Positions 24,095 through 33,506 are shown, numbered from the stretch's first letter. The stretch: DNA of 64,000 bases from JBLMYQ01 sp050260055 (GCA_050260055.1 JBLNBO010000016.1:1-64000), one strand, 5' to 3'. Notes: generated by a model not told the origin, from the letters alone. A program made the numbers and translations.

Positions 24095-25237
24095 ATGAAA
24101 AAGCACATTCCTTATGGAAGACAATGGATAGACGAAGAAGATATAAAAGCGGTCGAAGAAGTGCTGAGAAGTGATTATCTTACTACAGGTCCTAAAATAA
24201 CTGAGTTTGAAAAAAAACTGATAGAAATCACCGGAGCTAAATATGCTGTAACAATAGCGAATGGGACAGCTGCCTTACATGCAGCGTGTTTTGCGGCTGG
24301 AATTTCTGCCGGAGACGAAGTAATTACAACCCCTATTACATTTGCTGCTTCATCAAATGCAGTTTTATACTGTGGGGGAAGACCTGTATTTGCTGATATT
24401 AACCCTGTTACTTACAATATTGATCCTGATGATATAAAAAGAAAAATTACAAGAAATACTAAGGCAATTATTCCGGTCCATTTTACAGGACAGCCTTGCA
24501 ATATGGACCCAATTCTTAAAATAGCCGAGAAATACGGGCTAATAGTAATCGAAGATGCTGCACACGCAATTGGTGCTAAATATAAAGGAAAATCTGTTGG
24601 GAGTATTTCTAATATGACAACCTTCAGCTTTCACCCGGTAAAGCAGATTACGACCGGAGAAGGTGGTGCAATTACAACAAATGACGAAAGATTGTATGAA
24701 CAACTATCAATGTTTAGAACACATGGCATTACACGTAATACTAATAAAATGATAAACAACGAAGGTCCTTGGTTTTACGAACAGCAATTCTTGGGATTCA
24801 ATTATAGAATGACTGATATTCAGGCAGCTTTGGGTATAAGCCAGTTAAAAAAGCTTCAAATGTTTATTCAGAAAAGAAAAGAATATGCAAGTATATATGA
24901 TGAAGCATTTAAAGATTTTGAGGAGGTTATTACTCCTGCACAACTGCCGGAAACTGAGTCTTCCTGGCATTTATATGTTATTCAACTTAATTTGGATAGA
25001 CTGAAAATGGGCAGAAAAGAAATATATCAAGGGCTCTTGGATGAGGGAATTGGTGTGAATGTTCATTATACTCCGGTTTATTATCATCCATATTATCAGA
25101 ATCTTGGATATAAAAAAGGAATATGTCCGAAAGCAGAAGCTCTTTACGAAAAGATAATAACATTGCCGCTATATCCGGCAATGACAAAAGAAGATGTTGA
25201 ATATGTAATTGAAGTAGTTAAAAAGGTTTTGCTGTAG
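24095..25237 (+). CDS. PseC-like UDP-sugar 4-aminotransferase
   Basis: This 380-residue DegT/DnrJ/EryC1-family PLP enzyme aminates the 4-keto group formed by the dehydratase. The PLP lysine is Lys183 in TFSFHPVKQITTGEGG, the same residue number that I recall for H. pylori PseC. YLTTGPKITEFE and ANGTAALHAA are typical. ATG 24095 is chosen because AGGAG at 24081-24085 is 9 nt away; ATG 24089 would be too close. Together with the genes at 6655, 20603, 23042, 21992 and 17349 it completes the Pse-type route. Confidence 0.93.
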   Translation: MKKHIPYGRQWIDEEDIKAVEEVLRSDYLTTGPKITEFEKKLIEITGAKYAVTIANGTAALHAACFAAGISAGDEVITTPITFAASSNAVLYCGGRPVFADINPVTYNIDPDDIKRKITRNTKAIIPVHFTGQPCNMDPILKIAEKYGLIVIEDAAHAIGAKYKGKSVGSISNMTTFSFHPVKQITTGEGGAITTNDERLYEQLSMFRTHGITRNTNKMINNEGPWFYEQQFLGFNYRMTDIQAALGISQLKKLQMFIQKRKEYASIYDEAFKDFEEVITPAQLPETESSWHLYVIQLNLDRLKMGRKEIYQGLLDEGIGVNVHYTPVYYHPYYQNLGYKKGICPKAEALYEKIITLPLYPAMTKEDVEYVIEVVKKVLL

Positions 25238-25296
25238 GAAACGGATTTCTCTGTTCTAATAATCATATGAATTTATACACAGAAAGGAAGAAATTT

Positions 25297-26235
25297 ATGA
25301 ATGTATTAGTTACCGGTGGAGCTGGATTCATTGGAAGGTGGCTTGTAAAGGCGCTTCTTGAAAAAGGAGATAAAGTTTGGATTTTAGATAACCTCTCGAA
25401 TGGCAGGAAGGAAAACATTGAAGAATTTATTGGACATCCAAACCTTATTGAATTTATTGAAGGGGATATAAAAGATGTTTTATTGCTTAAAAAAGTATTT
25501 TCAAATAAATTTGATATTTGTTATCATCTTGCGGCAAGCATTAATGTTCAGGATAGCATAGATGACCCAAGAACAACCTTTGAAAACGATACCATTGGCA
25601 CATTTAATATTATGGAAGCGTGTAAGAAGCAATCGACTAAGGTTGTGTTTATGAGTACCTGCATGGTGTTTGATAGAGCAGCTGATGAAACCGGGATTAC
25701 CGAGATTCACCCGATAAAGCCGGCTTCACCGTATGCGGGAAGCAAAATAGCAGGAGAGAATATGGTGCTTTCATATTGGTATGCATATAAGCATCCGGTT
25801 GTAGTAATAAGGCCGTTCAATACCTACGGGCCGCGTCAGAAATCTAACAGCGAGGGCGGAGTAGTTTCAATTTTTATACAAAGAAATTTAAAGGGAGCAG
25901 ATCTAAATATATATGGAGATGGAACACAAACCAGAGATTTATTATATGTTGAAGATTGTGTTGACTTTATAATAAAGGCTGGAGAATCTGAGGCTGCAAA
26001 TGGCCACATAATTAATGCGGGAACTGGAAGAGACGTTACTATTAATGAACTTGCTGGGATTATTTGCAAGGATAAAAATAGAATAAAACATGTTGAGCAT
26101 ATTCACCCTCAAAGTGAAATCCCGAAACTTCTTTGCAATAGTTCTAAAGCTAATACTCTTCTAAGTTGGTCTCCAAAAACTACTTTAGAGCAGGGAATTC
26201 AAAAAACTGCTGAGTGGATAAAAAATAATTTATAA
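25297..26235 (+). CDS. NAD-dependent epimerase/dehydratase (extended SDR)
   Basis: The 312-residue nucleotide-sugar SDR has GGAGFIG at 7-13 for NAD binding and an intact YxxxK (Tyr146, Lys150 in PYAGSKIAGE). RPFNTYGPRQ and DGTQTRDLLYVEDC are standard for GalE/RmlB-like enzymes. Unlike the Met-variant at 6655 it keeps the canonical catalytic Tyr. It could be a 4-epimerase, or a second dehydratase serving another sugar of the glycan. The start is ATG 25297 after AAAGGAAG. It ends the sugar gene block; flaG follows after a promoter-like gap. Confidence 0.88.
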   Translation: MNVLVTGGAGFIGRWLVKALLEKGDKVWILDNLSNGRKENIEEFIGHPNLIEFIEGDIKDVLLLKKVFSNKFDICYHLAASINVQDSIDDPRTTFENDTIGTFNIMEACKKQSTKVVFMSTCMVFDRAADETGITEIHPIKPASPYAGSKIAGENMVLSYWYAYKHPVVVIRPFNTYGPRQKSNSEGGVVSIFIQRNLKGADLNIYGDGTQTRDLLYVEDCVDFIIKAGESEAANGHIINAGTGRDVTINELAGIICKDKNRIKHVEHIHPQSEIPKLLCNSSKANTLLSWSPKTTLEQGIQKTAEWIKNNL

Positions 26236-26262
26236 AAATTACAAAAATTTTATGAAAAATAT

Positions 26263-26288
26263 TAAGATTAAATGTTTTTAACCGATAT
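26263..26288 (+). promoter_or_regulatory. Sigma-D-like promoter of flaG-fliD-fliS-flgN
   Basis: TAAG (26263-26266), a 14-nt spacer and ACCGATAT (26281-26288) match the flagellar sigma-D consensus well in the -10 (CCGATAT exact). It lies 41 nt before the flaG ATG, after the last sugar gene. This promoter and the one at 969 bracket the glycosylation island with late-class flagellar control. Confidence 0.62.
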
Positions 26289-26328
26289 ATATAATAAGGG
26301 ATTTTATCTTTTCAAGGAGGAAAGAATT

Positions 26329-26718
26329 ATGAAAATTGAAGCCGTGGACAGAAACCTATCATCGTCTAAGATAGAGCAAGCTCAAAGCACTTCATATGCA
26401 GTAGAAGAAGCAGATAGAACCTCATCAGCGATATCGTCTGATAATAAAAAAATTAGCAGCATAAATGAGACGGAAAGGCATGCCTTACCTGTCTCAGAAA
26501 AGTTTGTCATAGAGGCAATTGAAAGGGCCAACAAGGCAATTGTAGGAGCTAAAACAGAATTTAAGTTTTCAATTCACGATACAACTCATGAAATTTCGGT
26601 AAAAGTTTTAGATAAAGACAGTGGCGAAATAATAAGGGAAATTCCACCTGAAAAGATTCTAGATATGGTTGCACGCATGTGGGAAATGGCTGGAATAATT
26701 GTAGATGAGAAAAGATAG
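26329..26718 (+). CDS. flaG: FlaG-family flagellar protein
   Basis: The 129-residue protein has the FlaG layout: a variable, Ser-rich N-terminal half and a conserved C-terminal half with FSIHDTTHEISVKVLDKDSG, EIIREIPPEKIL and DMVARMWEMAGIIVDEK. FlaG proteins influence filament length. The start is ATG 26329 with AAGGAGG at 26315-26321; the longer frame from 26272 lies within the promoter region. fliD begins 12 bp downstream. Confidence 0.92.
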   Translation: MKIEAVDRNLSSSKIEQAQSTSYAVEEADRTSSAISSDNKKISSINETERHALPVSEKFVIEAIERANKAIVGAKTEFKFSIHDTTHEISVKVLDKDSGEIIREIPPEKILDMVARMWEMAGIIVDEKR

Positions 26719-26730
26719 GAGGTGTAGCAA

Positions 26731-28860
26731 ATGGCAACGAGAATAACAGGGCTTGGTTCTAGCGGACTAGATGTAGATGCATTGGTTGAGGCCATGATGG
26801 AGGCTGAAAACAAAAAAAGAGACAAATTGATACAAAAAAAGCAAAAAACCGAATGGTCAAGGGATGCATATAGAGCGATAAATACTTCTATATTAGCACT
26901 CAGAACACAGACTTTGAACATGAAGCTTACTTCTTCATATAAAATGTATTCAACAACTTCTTCTGACACTTCTGTTTTAACTGCATCAGCGGGTACCGCT
27001 GCAAAAGAAGGAAGCTACAGTATTACGGTAGATCAACTTGCCACTACTACACAAAGAAAAAGTACAGGGACTGTTTCACAAGAGATACAAAGTTCTTCTG
27101 ATATTACAAACTTTGATTTAAGAGGGAAGAGCTTTTCATTGACATATAATGGAGTTACAAAGGCAATTTCATGGGGAGCCTCAGAAGTTGCCTATACAGA
27201 TATTAGTACATTACAGGCAGGACTGCAATCAAAGATTGATAATGCTTTTGGTTCTAACAATGTAGAAGTTGCAGCAAGCGGAAACAAGATTATCTTTAAA
27301 CCAAAAGATTCAACATATAAACCTGATATGTCAGTAACAAGTGCTGAAACAAATGATGCACTTGCTCAGCTAAATATTGCTAGTGGGACAGACTATCATA
27401 TTAACTTAGATACTAAACTAGAGGATGTTGTGCTTAAGTCAGGAGCACTATCGTTTACAGCTGAGGGCAAACTTGATTTTACTATCAATGGAGAAACCTT
27501 TCAGATAGAAAAATCAAAGACTATTAATGATTTGATTACAACGGTTAATGCAAGCAGTACTGCAGACGCAACATTATCATATGATTCTACACTTGATAAA
27601 TTTGTATTGAAAAGAGATGCATCGGGAGAAGGAGTAACGCTAAATGTTAGCGACAACAATTCAACTAACTTTTTATCAAGGTTAGGACTTGTTGATGCAG
27701 GAGCACTAACCACAGGGCAAAATGCAGTTATTGATTTTACTGGAGCAAACGGTATTACAATGACCGATTTGGAAATGTCTTCAAACAATTTTACAATACA
27801 GGGTATAAATTTTAATTTGTTAAAGGCTGATATAGGAGTCCAAAAGACTGTTACTATAGCAAAGGATATTAATACAGTATATAACAATATAAAAACATTT
27901 GTAGATAAATATAATGAAGTGTTATCTCAGATTAACACTGAGTATAGTGAAGAAAGAGACCTTGATTATCAACCTCTTACAGAGGCTGAAAGAGATGAAA
28001 TGTCTGAGGAAGAAATTAAAAAGTGGGAAGAAAAGGCAAAAAGCGGTATTATTAGAAGCGATACCATCTTGAATGGTCTTATTAATGATTTTAGGAATAC
28101 AATGTCAAATCCTGTTACAGGATTAAGCGGAGTTTTAACTACATTAAGTTCAATTGGTATTACAACTGGAGATTATTCAGAAGGTGGGAAATTATATATT
28201 GATGAAACAAAATTGAAAGCCGCTTTGGGTGAAAACTTGGAGCAAGTTACAAGCCTTTTTACAGCAGCACCTGCAAATTTAGAAAGCCAAGCATTAAGTG
28301 GAACTATAGACCTTGAAGGAAAAGATTTTAATATTACAGTTAATGGACTCAAACAAAACATTACTCTTTCTGGGAGCTATGACTTAAGTTCTGCATCTGG
28401 AAAGACAAGTTTCCTTTCGGAACTTCAAAACAAACTTAATGCTGCATTTGGTTCGAATCAAGTTGTTGCAAGCTTCTCCAATAATAAGCTGTCAATCGTT
28501 TCAAATAAAGGATATACAATCAAGTTAAACTCGGGAACTACAAATGATGCACTTTCTACATTAGGGTTTGATGACGGAGATACTTATGATTCAAGCAAAA
28601 AGGGAGTTATGGCAAAACTTTACGACAAGTTAGTAATCGGCGGAAGTAAACTTACTTCAAAAGCTGGCTCTTCATCCAGCTATTATGATACAAGTGTTTT
28701 AGGTAAAGAACTTGCCAGAATTGCAACAAGTATAACTAATATGAACTCTAGGCTAGCAGATTTGGAAGACAGGTATTATGAACGATTTACCGCGATGGAA
28801 GCGGCTATCAGCAGGCTGAATTCGCAAGGTACATATATAACACAACAATTTTCAAAATAA
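26731..28860 (+). CDS. fliD: Flagellar filament cap protein FliD
   Basis: This 709-residue hook-associated protein 2 is the cap under which flagellin is added. FliD_N begins RITGLGSSGLDVDALVEAMM and continues through the coiled-coil helix to about residue 105. FliD_C occupies about 400-700 and ends in a second coiled coil (NMNSRLADLEDRYYERFTAM). Middle domains include repeated beta-rich units with SLTYNG/NITVNG-type cores. The protein is longer than many FliD proteins (about 450-500), owing to the central inserts. AGGAGGTG precedes the ATG. The fliS chaperone gene follows. Confidence 0.96.
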   Translation: MATRITGLGSSGLDVDALVEAMMEAENKKRDKLIQKKQKTEWSRDAYRAINTSILALRTQTLNMKLTSSYKMYSTTSSDTSVLTASAGTAAKEGSYSITVDQLATTTQRKSTGTVSQEIQSSSDITNFDLRGKSFSLTYNGVTKAISWGASEVAYTDISTLQAGLQSKIDNAFGSNNVEVAASGNKIIFKPKDSTYKPDMSVTSAETNDALAQLNIASGTDYHINLDTKLEDVVLKSGALSFTAEGKLDFTINGETFQIEKSKTINDLITTVNASSTADATLSYDSTLDKFVLKRDASGEGVTLNVSDNNSTNFLSRLGLVDAGALTTGQNAVIDFTGANGITMTDLEMSSNNFTIQGINFNLLKADIGVQKTVTIAKDINTVYNNIKTFVDKYNEVLSQINTEYSEERDLDYQPLTEAERDEMSEEEIKKWEEKAKSGIIRSDTILNGLINDFRNTMSNPVTGLSGVLTTLSSIGITTGDYSEGGKLYIDETKLKAALGENLEQVTSLFTAAPANLESQALSGTIDLEGKDFNITVNGLKQNITLSGSYDLSSASGKTSFLSELQNKLNAAFGSNQVVASFSNNKLSIVSNKGYTIKLNSGTTNDALSTLGFDDGDTYDSSKKGVMAKLYDKLVIGGSKLTSKAGSSSSYYDTSVLGKELARIATSITNMNSRLADLEDRYYERFTAMEAAISRLNSQGTYITQQFSK

Positions 28861-28901
28861 TGTTAAGACGCAATAAATCCATTTTTAAGGAGGAGACTAC
28901 C

Positions 28902-29285
28902 ATGGCACTTAATAAATATGCAAGAGAATATGAGCACAATTCAATTTTTACGGCTTCACCCGAAGAACTTACTCTAATGCTGTATAATGGAGCAATAAAA
29001 TTTGTTAAGCAAACAGAGTTTAATATTCAGGACAAAGCTTTTGACAAAGCTAATGATAACTGTAAAAAAGCACAGAATATTATTAGTGAACTTATGAATA
29101 CTTTGGATATGAAATATGATATGTCTCAACAGCTTTACAGCTTATATGAATACATACATAGAAGGCTTATGGAAGGCAATATGAAAAAAGATACGGAAAT
29201 ATTGAAAGAAAGTAGAGAATTTATTGAGCAGCTTCGAGATACATGGGAAGAGGCAATGAAAATTGCTAGAAGACAAAGAGCATAA
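28902..29285 (+). CDS. fliS: Flagellin chaperone FliS
   Basis: The 127-residue cytoplasmic chaperone binds the flagellin C-terminus and prevents premature polymerisation. NKYAREYEHNSIFTASPEEL and LMLYNGAIKFVKQ are FliS signatures, with the length typical for the family. The start is ATG 28902 with AAGGAGG at 28889-28895, although the frame is open back to the fliD stop. In glycosylating systems FliS-flagellin contacts may be altered by the glycan; nothing in this sequence addresses that. Confidence 0.95.
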   Translation: MALNKYAREYEHNSIFTASPEELTLMLYNGAIKFVKQTEFNIQDKAFDKANDNCKKAQNIISELMNTLDMKYDMSQQLYSLYEYIHRRLMEGNMKKDTEILKESREFIEQLRDTWEEAMKIARRQRA

Positions 29286-29322
29286 TGTATAAAAATATAT
29301 AAAGGAATACAAGAGGTAAAGT

Positions 29323-29799
29323 ATGAGTTCTGTTGATGCTTTAATTGAAGAACTTAAAAAAATATTAAACAAAAAACTGATTAGCCTTAATAAAATATAT
29401 GATATTACATCAAAACAAAAATATTCTATTATAAATTATAATGTTGATGAACTTAATGATTCTATAGATAAAAAGCAAGAACAAATTGATGCTGTTAACG
29501 AATTAGATAATAAATTTGATGCTAAGTTTTTAGAATTAAAAAAAGATCTAGGCGTTGACAGGATAGAACAAGCAACTGAGAATCTGGAAGAATTTAAGGT
29601 TATACAGAGCTTTATTACTGAGATTCAGGATGCTATAACAAGAATAATTGAACTTGAAAAACAAAATAGTGAAATAAGCCGGGAGCTGCAAACACAGATA
29701 AAAGAAAGAATACAGCAAACTGGCAGAGATAAAAAAATATTGCATGGATATAATCCTAGCAATATTTCTTCTCCAGCATTCTTTGATAAAAAGAAATAA
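29323..29799 (+). CDS. FlgN-like flagellar export chaperone
   Basis: This 158-residue, almost fully helical protein has long coiled-coil heptads (IDKKQEQIDAVNELDNKFDAKF) and a C-terminal tail with PAFFDKKK. Size, position after fliS and pattern fit FlgN, the chaperone for the hook-filament junction proteins. FlgN proteins diverge greatly, so a FliT-like role cannot be excluded. Its stop lies 7 bp from the stop of the convergent FliD-like gene, leaving no room for a terminator between them. Confidence 0.75.
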   Translation: MSSVDALIEELKKILNKKLISLNKIYDITSKQKYSIINYNVDELNDSIDKKQEQIDAVNELDNKFDAKFLELKKDLGVDRIEQATENLEEFKVIQSFITEIQDAITRIIELEKQNSEISRELQTQIKERIQQTGRDKKILHGYNPSNISSPAFFDKKK

Positions 29800-29806
29800 T
29801 TAGTTT

Positions 29807-31057
29807 TTATAAAAGCATATTTACGAACAATCCTGCCGATTGGTTTTTAAGATAAGAATTCTTATTTGCATTCTTAAGATAACTAAATGAATTCAAATCA
29901 CTTCCTAAAAGCGTATTACCAATAGCTGAACTTGCAAGAAGCCTATCTGACAGGCTTTTTGTTTTTGATGCGATTCCATCAATACCGCCAATAACCCTTT
30001 TAACTTTATCAGGGTCATCTTTCATTGCTTTTGATAACTTTTCCTCATCAATTTTAAGAGAACCATCATTCTCAACATTTATACCGATTGATAGAAGAGA
30101 ACCTTGTTTCGATGACACGATAGATTTTAACTCACTGCCAAGTTTTTGAGAGAGAATAGAATCTGAAGACATAGAAGTATCAAGTGTTTCATTAAAACTT
30201 TTTACGAAAGAGTCAATTCCGTTTACTACAGCTTTGGAATCCTCTTCTATTTTAATTTCTGCATCTTCCTCGGTTACTCCTTTAAGAGTAACATTTATCT
30301 TACCATTATCGAGGGAAATATTATTTGAACTGCTTATATATTCCTTCTCTCCGATTTTATATACTGCATCTTGCGCTTCTGTTGCGATTTTGTCTATGCC
30401 AGTATTTGAAAGAACTCCACCTGACACATCGGAAACTGAGAACGTATTCTTTTCCCCGGTTTCTTTGCCTGTTATTTCTAGATAACTGGTTTGAGTCTTT
30501 TCATCATTAATAACTTTTGCAGTAACGCCTGAATCAGATTTATTAATTGCATCCGCCATTGTTGAAAGAGCTTCTTTATTGGTTTGCCCTTCTTTAATAT
30601 TAAAGGAAACAATTGAATCTTTATCTTCTGAAGAAATCTTAATAGAATTAAGTCCTTCGCTCAAAGAAGTTTCGCTATTTGAGTCAAGAGCAAGGCCTTT
30701 ATTTACTTGCGATTTTGCAACCTGAGACACAGATATATTATATGTTTGTGTTTTGGCGCCTTGTTTTGCGCTTCCGGTTATGGAAGTATTATCGCTTGAA
30801 AAAGTCCTTGAATTAAAAGAACTTGACCTATTTGATTCTATAAGGTTTTGCGATGCAGACTTCAATTCATATGCGCTGCTGTTAAGCGAAGAAAGGCTGG
30901 CGGACAAAGATGACTTTAATGCAGAAGCAAGTTTTTCGGAATAACGGCTGACAACAATTCCACCATAAATAAGATTTGAAAGTGGGTTGGAACTAATATT
31001 ATTTGCACTGCTAGAAAATAATGTATTGTACATATTCAAATTCATTATTGACGCCAT
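29807..31057 (-). CDS. Orphan FliD-related protein (second cap-like protein)
   Basis: The 416-residue protein carries FliD-like segments in FliD order: TYNISVSQVAKSQVNKGLAL (FliD_N-like, about 103-122), a beta-rich middle, and NVENDGSLKIDEEKLSKAMK with VKRVIGGIDGIASKT (FliD_C-like, about 327-365). It lacks the classical N-terminal GLGSGLD motif and the terminal coiled coils of the true FliD at 26731. The N-terminus (MASIMNLNMYNTLFSSSANN) is unusual and lacks a standard signal peptide. It could be an alternative cap, a hook-associated adaptor, or a paralogue that has drifted. It is transcribed opposite to the flagellar operon. Confidence 0.75.
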   Translation of the reverse strand: MASIMNLNMYNTLFSSSANNISSNPLSNLIYGGIVVSRYSEKLASALKSSLSASLSSLNSSAYELKSASQNLIESNRSSSFNSRTFSSDNTSITGSAKQGAKTQTYNISVSQVAKSQVNKGLALDSNSETSLSEGLNSIKISSEDKDSIVSFNIKEGQTNKEALSTMADAINKSDSGVTAKVINDEKTQTSYLEITGKETGEKNTFSVSDVSGGVLSNTGIDKIATEAQDAVYKIGEKEYISSSNNISLDNGKINVTLKGVTEEDAEIKIEEDSKAVVNGIDSFVKSFNETLDTSMSSDSILSQKLGSELKSIVSSKQGSLLSIGINVENDGSLKIDEEKLSKAMKDDPDKVKRVIGGIDGIASKTKSLSDRLLASSAIGNTLLGSDLNSFSYLKNANKNSYLKNQSAGLFVNMLL

Positions 31058-31095
31058 CGTTAAATCCTCCTTATACGCATATGACTCCTAATAAT

Positions 31096-31101
31096 ATTAT
31101 A
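31096..31101 (-). promoter_or_regulatory. Extended -10 promoter of the FliD-like gene
   Basis: On the minus strand TATAAT (31101 to 31096) is preceded by TGA, giving TGnTATAAT. The -35 at 17 bp spacing is poor. No sigma-D-like box is evident, so this paralogue may be under sigma-A rather than flagellar control. Confidence 0.5.
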
Positions 31102-31164
31102 TCACATATTGTCAAATATTTCTAGGATTTTCTATTTATATACAAATAAAATAGTATAAAATAA

Positions 31165-31189
31165 AAAAACTTGCCTAAGGCAAGTTTTT
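31165..31189 (-). terminator. Terminator of the HD-GYP gene
   Basis: AAAAACTTGCC (31165-31175) and GGCAAGTTTTT (31179-31189) pair over 11 bp around a TAA loop. Read on the minus strand a run of seven T follows, and it lies 12 nt beyond the HD-GYP stop. Confidence 0.9.
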
Positions 31190-31200
31190 AATTTGTTATT

Positions 31201-32259
31201 TCACACTTGAATTTCTCGGGTGTTTACCATATCAATAAATCTATCTACCAAGTCTGGATCAAGATTTCGTTTGTCTGATTCTTCTTTCAGAATTTCGATA
31301 ACCTTATTCAATGGAAGCTTACTTCTGTATGGCCTGTCCGAATAAAGAGCATCAAAAACATCTGCAACAGACAATATTCGTGCTTCAATTGAAATTTCAT
31401 CTTCTTTAAGGCCATCAGGATAACCTGAACCGTTCAATTTCTCATGATGGTGTCTTATCATATCATACAAATCGCTAAAACTTACTAAAGGTTTGCATAT
31501 GTTGCCGCCAATAACTGTGTGAGCTTTTACCAGTTCGAATTCTTCTTCGCTGAGTTTGCCTGGCTTGTTTAATATGACTTCGGGTACACCGATTTTACCT
31601 ATATCATGAATTAAGCCAGCCATTCTGAGCTTTTCAATTCTTTCAGTGTCCAAGCCGATTTTGGATGCGAGTTTTACAGCATATTCACTTACTCTCTGTG
31701 TATGGCCTACCGTATATTTGTCTTTAGCTTCCAGGATATAGGCTAAAGAGACCATAACGTTCTCAATACTTTCAACCTGCACCCGGAAATCTTTTTCCAA
31801 AATATTATAAAGTCGGTTTATCTCATTCTTTGAGTCTTCAATTTCTTCAATTTTATTCTTCAACTGCTTAATAAGGGAAGCCTTTTCAAGGCCATTATTA
31901 ATAACCTTTATAAGACTATCATTGTCCCAAGGTTTTTCTAAATAATAATAAACCCCAACCTGATTAACAGCTTTAATGACATTTTCCTTATCAGCATATC
32001 CTGTAAGAAGAATGAGGGTAATATCCTCGTTGATTTTCTTAACCTCAGTTAGAAAATCAATTCCATTCATACCAGGCATAAGATAGTCGGATATTACAAG
32101 GTCAATGTCGTTGTTTTGTAATTCTTTCAAGGCGTTAATGGGGTTATTTGATGTAATTATTTTGAGATTTGTGGAGAGACTCAACTGCATTGATAAGGAA
32201 TATGTAATAATCTCTTCATCGTCGACGATGAGAATCGTCTGAGGCATATTTTCCTCCAT
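31201..32259 (-). CDS. Response regulator with HD-GYP c-di-GMP phosphodiesterase domain
   Basis: The 352-residue protein combines a receiver domain (about 5-122; acidic pocket VDDEE, phospho-acceptor in VISDYLMPGMNG, Lys in YYLEKPWD), a coiled-coil linker (about 125-160) and an HD-GYP domain (165-345). HD-GYP motifs are complete: GHTQRVSEY, LIHDIGKIGVPEVILNKPG, AHTVIGG, HHHEKLNGSGYPDG and SVADVFDALYSDRPYR. It should hydrolyse cyclic-di-GMP (or a related dinucleotide) when phosphorylated. Its position by flagellar genes suits motility control. AGGAGG lies 6 nt before ATG 32259; the TTG at 32265 would be too close. Confidence 0.95.
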   Translation of the reverse strand: MEENMPQTILIVDDEEIITYSLSMQLSLSTNLKIITSNNPINALKELQNNDIDLVISDYLMPGMNGIDFLTEVKKINEDITLILLTGYADKENVIKAVNQVGVYYYLEKPWDNDSLIKVINNGLEKASLIKQLKNKIEEIEDSKNEINRLYNILEKDFRVQVESIENVMVSLAYILEAKDKYTVGHTQRVSEYAVKLASKIGLDTERIEKLRMAGLIHDIGKIGVPEVILNKPGKLSEEEFELVKAHTVIGGNICKPLVSFSDLYDMIRHHHEKLNGSGYPDGLKEDEISIEARILSVADVFDALYSDRPYRSKLPLNKVIEILKEESDKRNLDPDLVDRFIDMVNTREIQV

Positions 32260-32468
32260 AGACAACCTCCTGCACTCAATAGTCCTACAATATTATTATA
32301 TATCAAAATCAAACATAAGTCACGTTAAAATTTCATTATTCAACGTGAATTGAGGCATTTTAGCTAAATTTTGCTGTAAAGCTTGTATTATTTCTAGATA
32401 TTAAGGCGTTAGATAAAAATAATAAAAATTGCTTAATATTTTTGATAATTAACATTGCGTTTAAATGC

Positions 32469-32497
32469 TTGAATTTTTACTTTTACGAATGTATAAT
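32469..32497 (+). promoter_or_regulatory. Sigma-A promoter of the Gld-like ABC operon
   Basis: TTGAAT (32469-32474), a 17-nt spacer and TATAAT (32492-32497) form a near-consensus promoter. It lies about 64 nt before the ATPase start in the 300-nt gap to the divergent HD-GYP gene. I see no other clear element in that gap. Confidence 0.78.
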
Positions 32498-32560
32498 TCT
32501 GGGGGAATTAAAGAAATATATAAAATTTAAATATATCAACGATTAAAAGGAGGGATGACA

Positions 32561-33505
32561 ATGATTCAATTAACAAACGTTTCTAAAAAATACGGAAATA
32601 TTATGGCAGTTAATAATCTTAACTTTTCGGTTGAAAAGGGAGAAATTCTTGGATTTTTAGGACCCAATGGGGCTGGAAAAACAACAACAATGAATATTAT
32701 TACAGGATACATACCACCATCAGAAGGTACTGTAAAAATTAATGGAATGGATATTCTTGAAGATTCCAATAAGGTTAGAAAGTTAATAGGTTATGCCCCC
32801 GAAATTCCGCCTTTATATTTTGAAATGACGGTTGAGGAATATCTTTTATTTGCAGCTGAATTAAAAAAGATTGCCCAAAAAAAGCGGACAGGCAGTATTG
32901 AAAAGGTTATGCAGCTTACAAAAATAGAAGATGTAAGAAAAAGACTGATTAATAATCTTTCAAAAGGATATAAGCAAAGGGTGGGAATTGCTCAAGCACT
33001 ACTTGGAGAGCCGGAGGTATTAATTCTTGATGAACCTACAGCTGGTCTTGATCCAAAGCAGATAATTGAGATTAGGAATTTGATTAAGGAGCTGGGTAAA
33101 AATCATACAATCATTCTAAGCTCACACATTCTGCCTGAAATTAATGCAGTATGTGAAAGGGTAATTATAATAAACAAAGGTGAAATTGTTGCAATTGATG
33201 CTCCTGATAAACTTTCAAACAGCCTTTCAAATACAACAAAAATAGAAGCTAGAATTGAAGGGCCCACAGATAATATTACAAAAGTAATCAAAAATATCGA
33301 AGGGGTCAGAAGTGTTGCATCAACTGAAGAAGAAGGCGGTGCACAATATATAATTGAAACAGAACCATCAACAGATATTAGAAAGACATTATTTTTTAGT
33401 ATGGCTGATAATAAATATCCAATCCTGGAAATGAAGAAACATGGACTTAGCCTAGAAGAGGTATTTCTTCAACTTACAACAACTGAGAAAGAGGAGGTGG
33501 AATAA
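32561..33505 (+). CDS. ABC transporter ATPase (GldA-like)
   Basis: The 314-residue ATP-binding subunit has Walker A GPNGAGKTTTMN, signature LSKGYKQRVGIAQA, Walker B VLILDEPTAGLDP and switch His in SSHI. The C-terminal 90 residues form the extra domain common in DrrA/GldA-like exporter ATPases. It starts a four-gene operon with an ABC-2 permease, a GldG-like protein and a DUF4340 protein. ATG 32561 fits the AAAAGGAGGG site; ATG 32555 is too close to it. The substrate is unknown. Confidence 0.95.
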   Translation: MIQLTNVSKKYGNIMAVNNLNFSVEKGEILGFLGPNGAGKTTTMNIITGYIPPSEGTVKINGMDILEDSNKVRKLIGYAPEIPPLYFEMTVEEYLLFAAELKKIAQKKRTGSIEKVMQLTKIEDVRKRLINNLSKGYKQRVGIAQALLGEPEVLILDEPTAGLDPKQIIEIRNLIKELGKNHTIILSSHILPEINAVCERVIIINKGEIVAIDAPDKLSNSLSNTTKIEARIEGPTDNITKVIKNIEGVRSVASTEEEGGAQYIIETEPSTDIRKTLFFSMADNKYPILEMKKHGLSLEEVFLQLTTTEKEEVE

Positions 33506-33506
33506 T

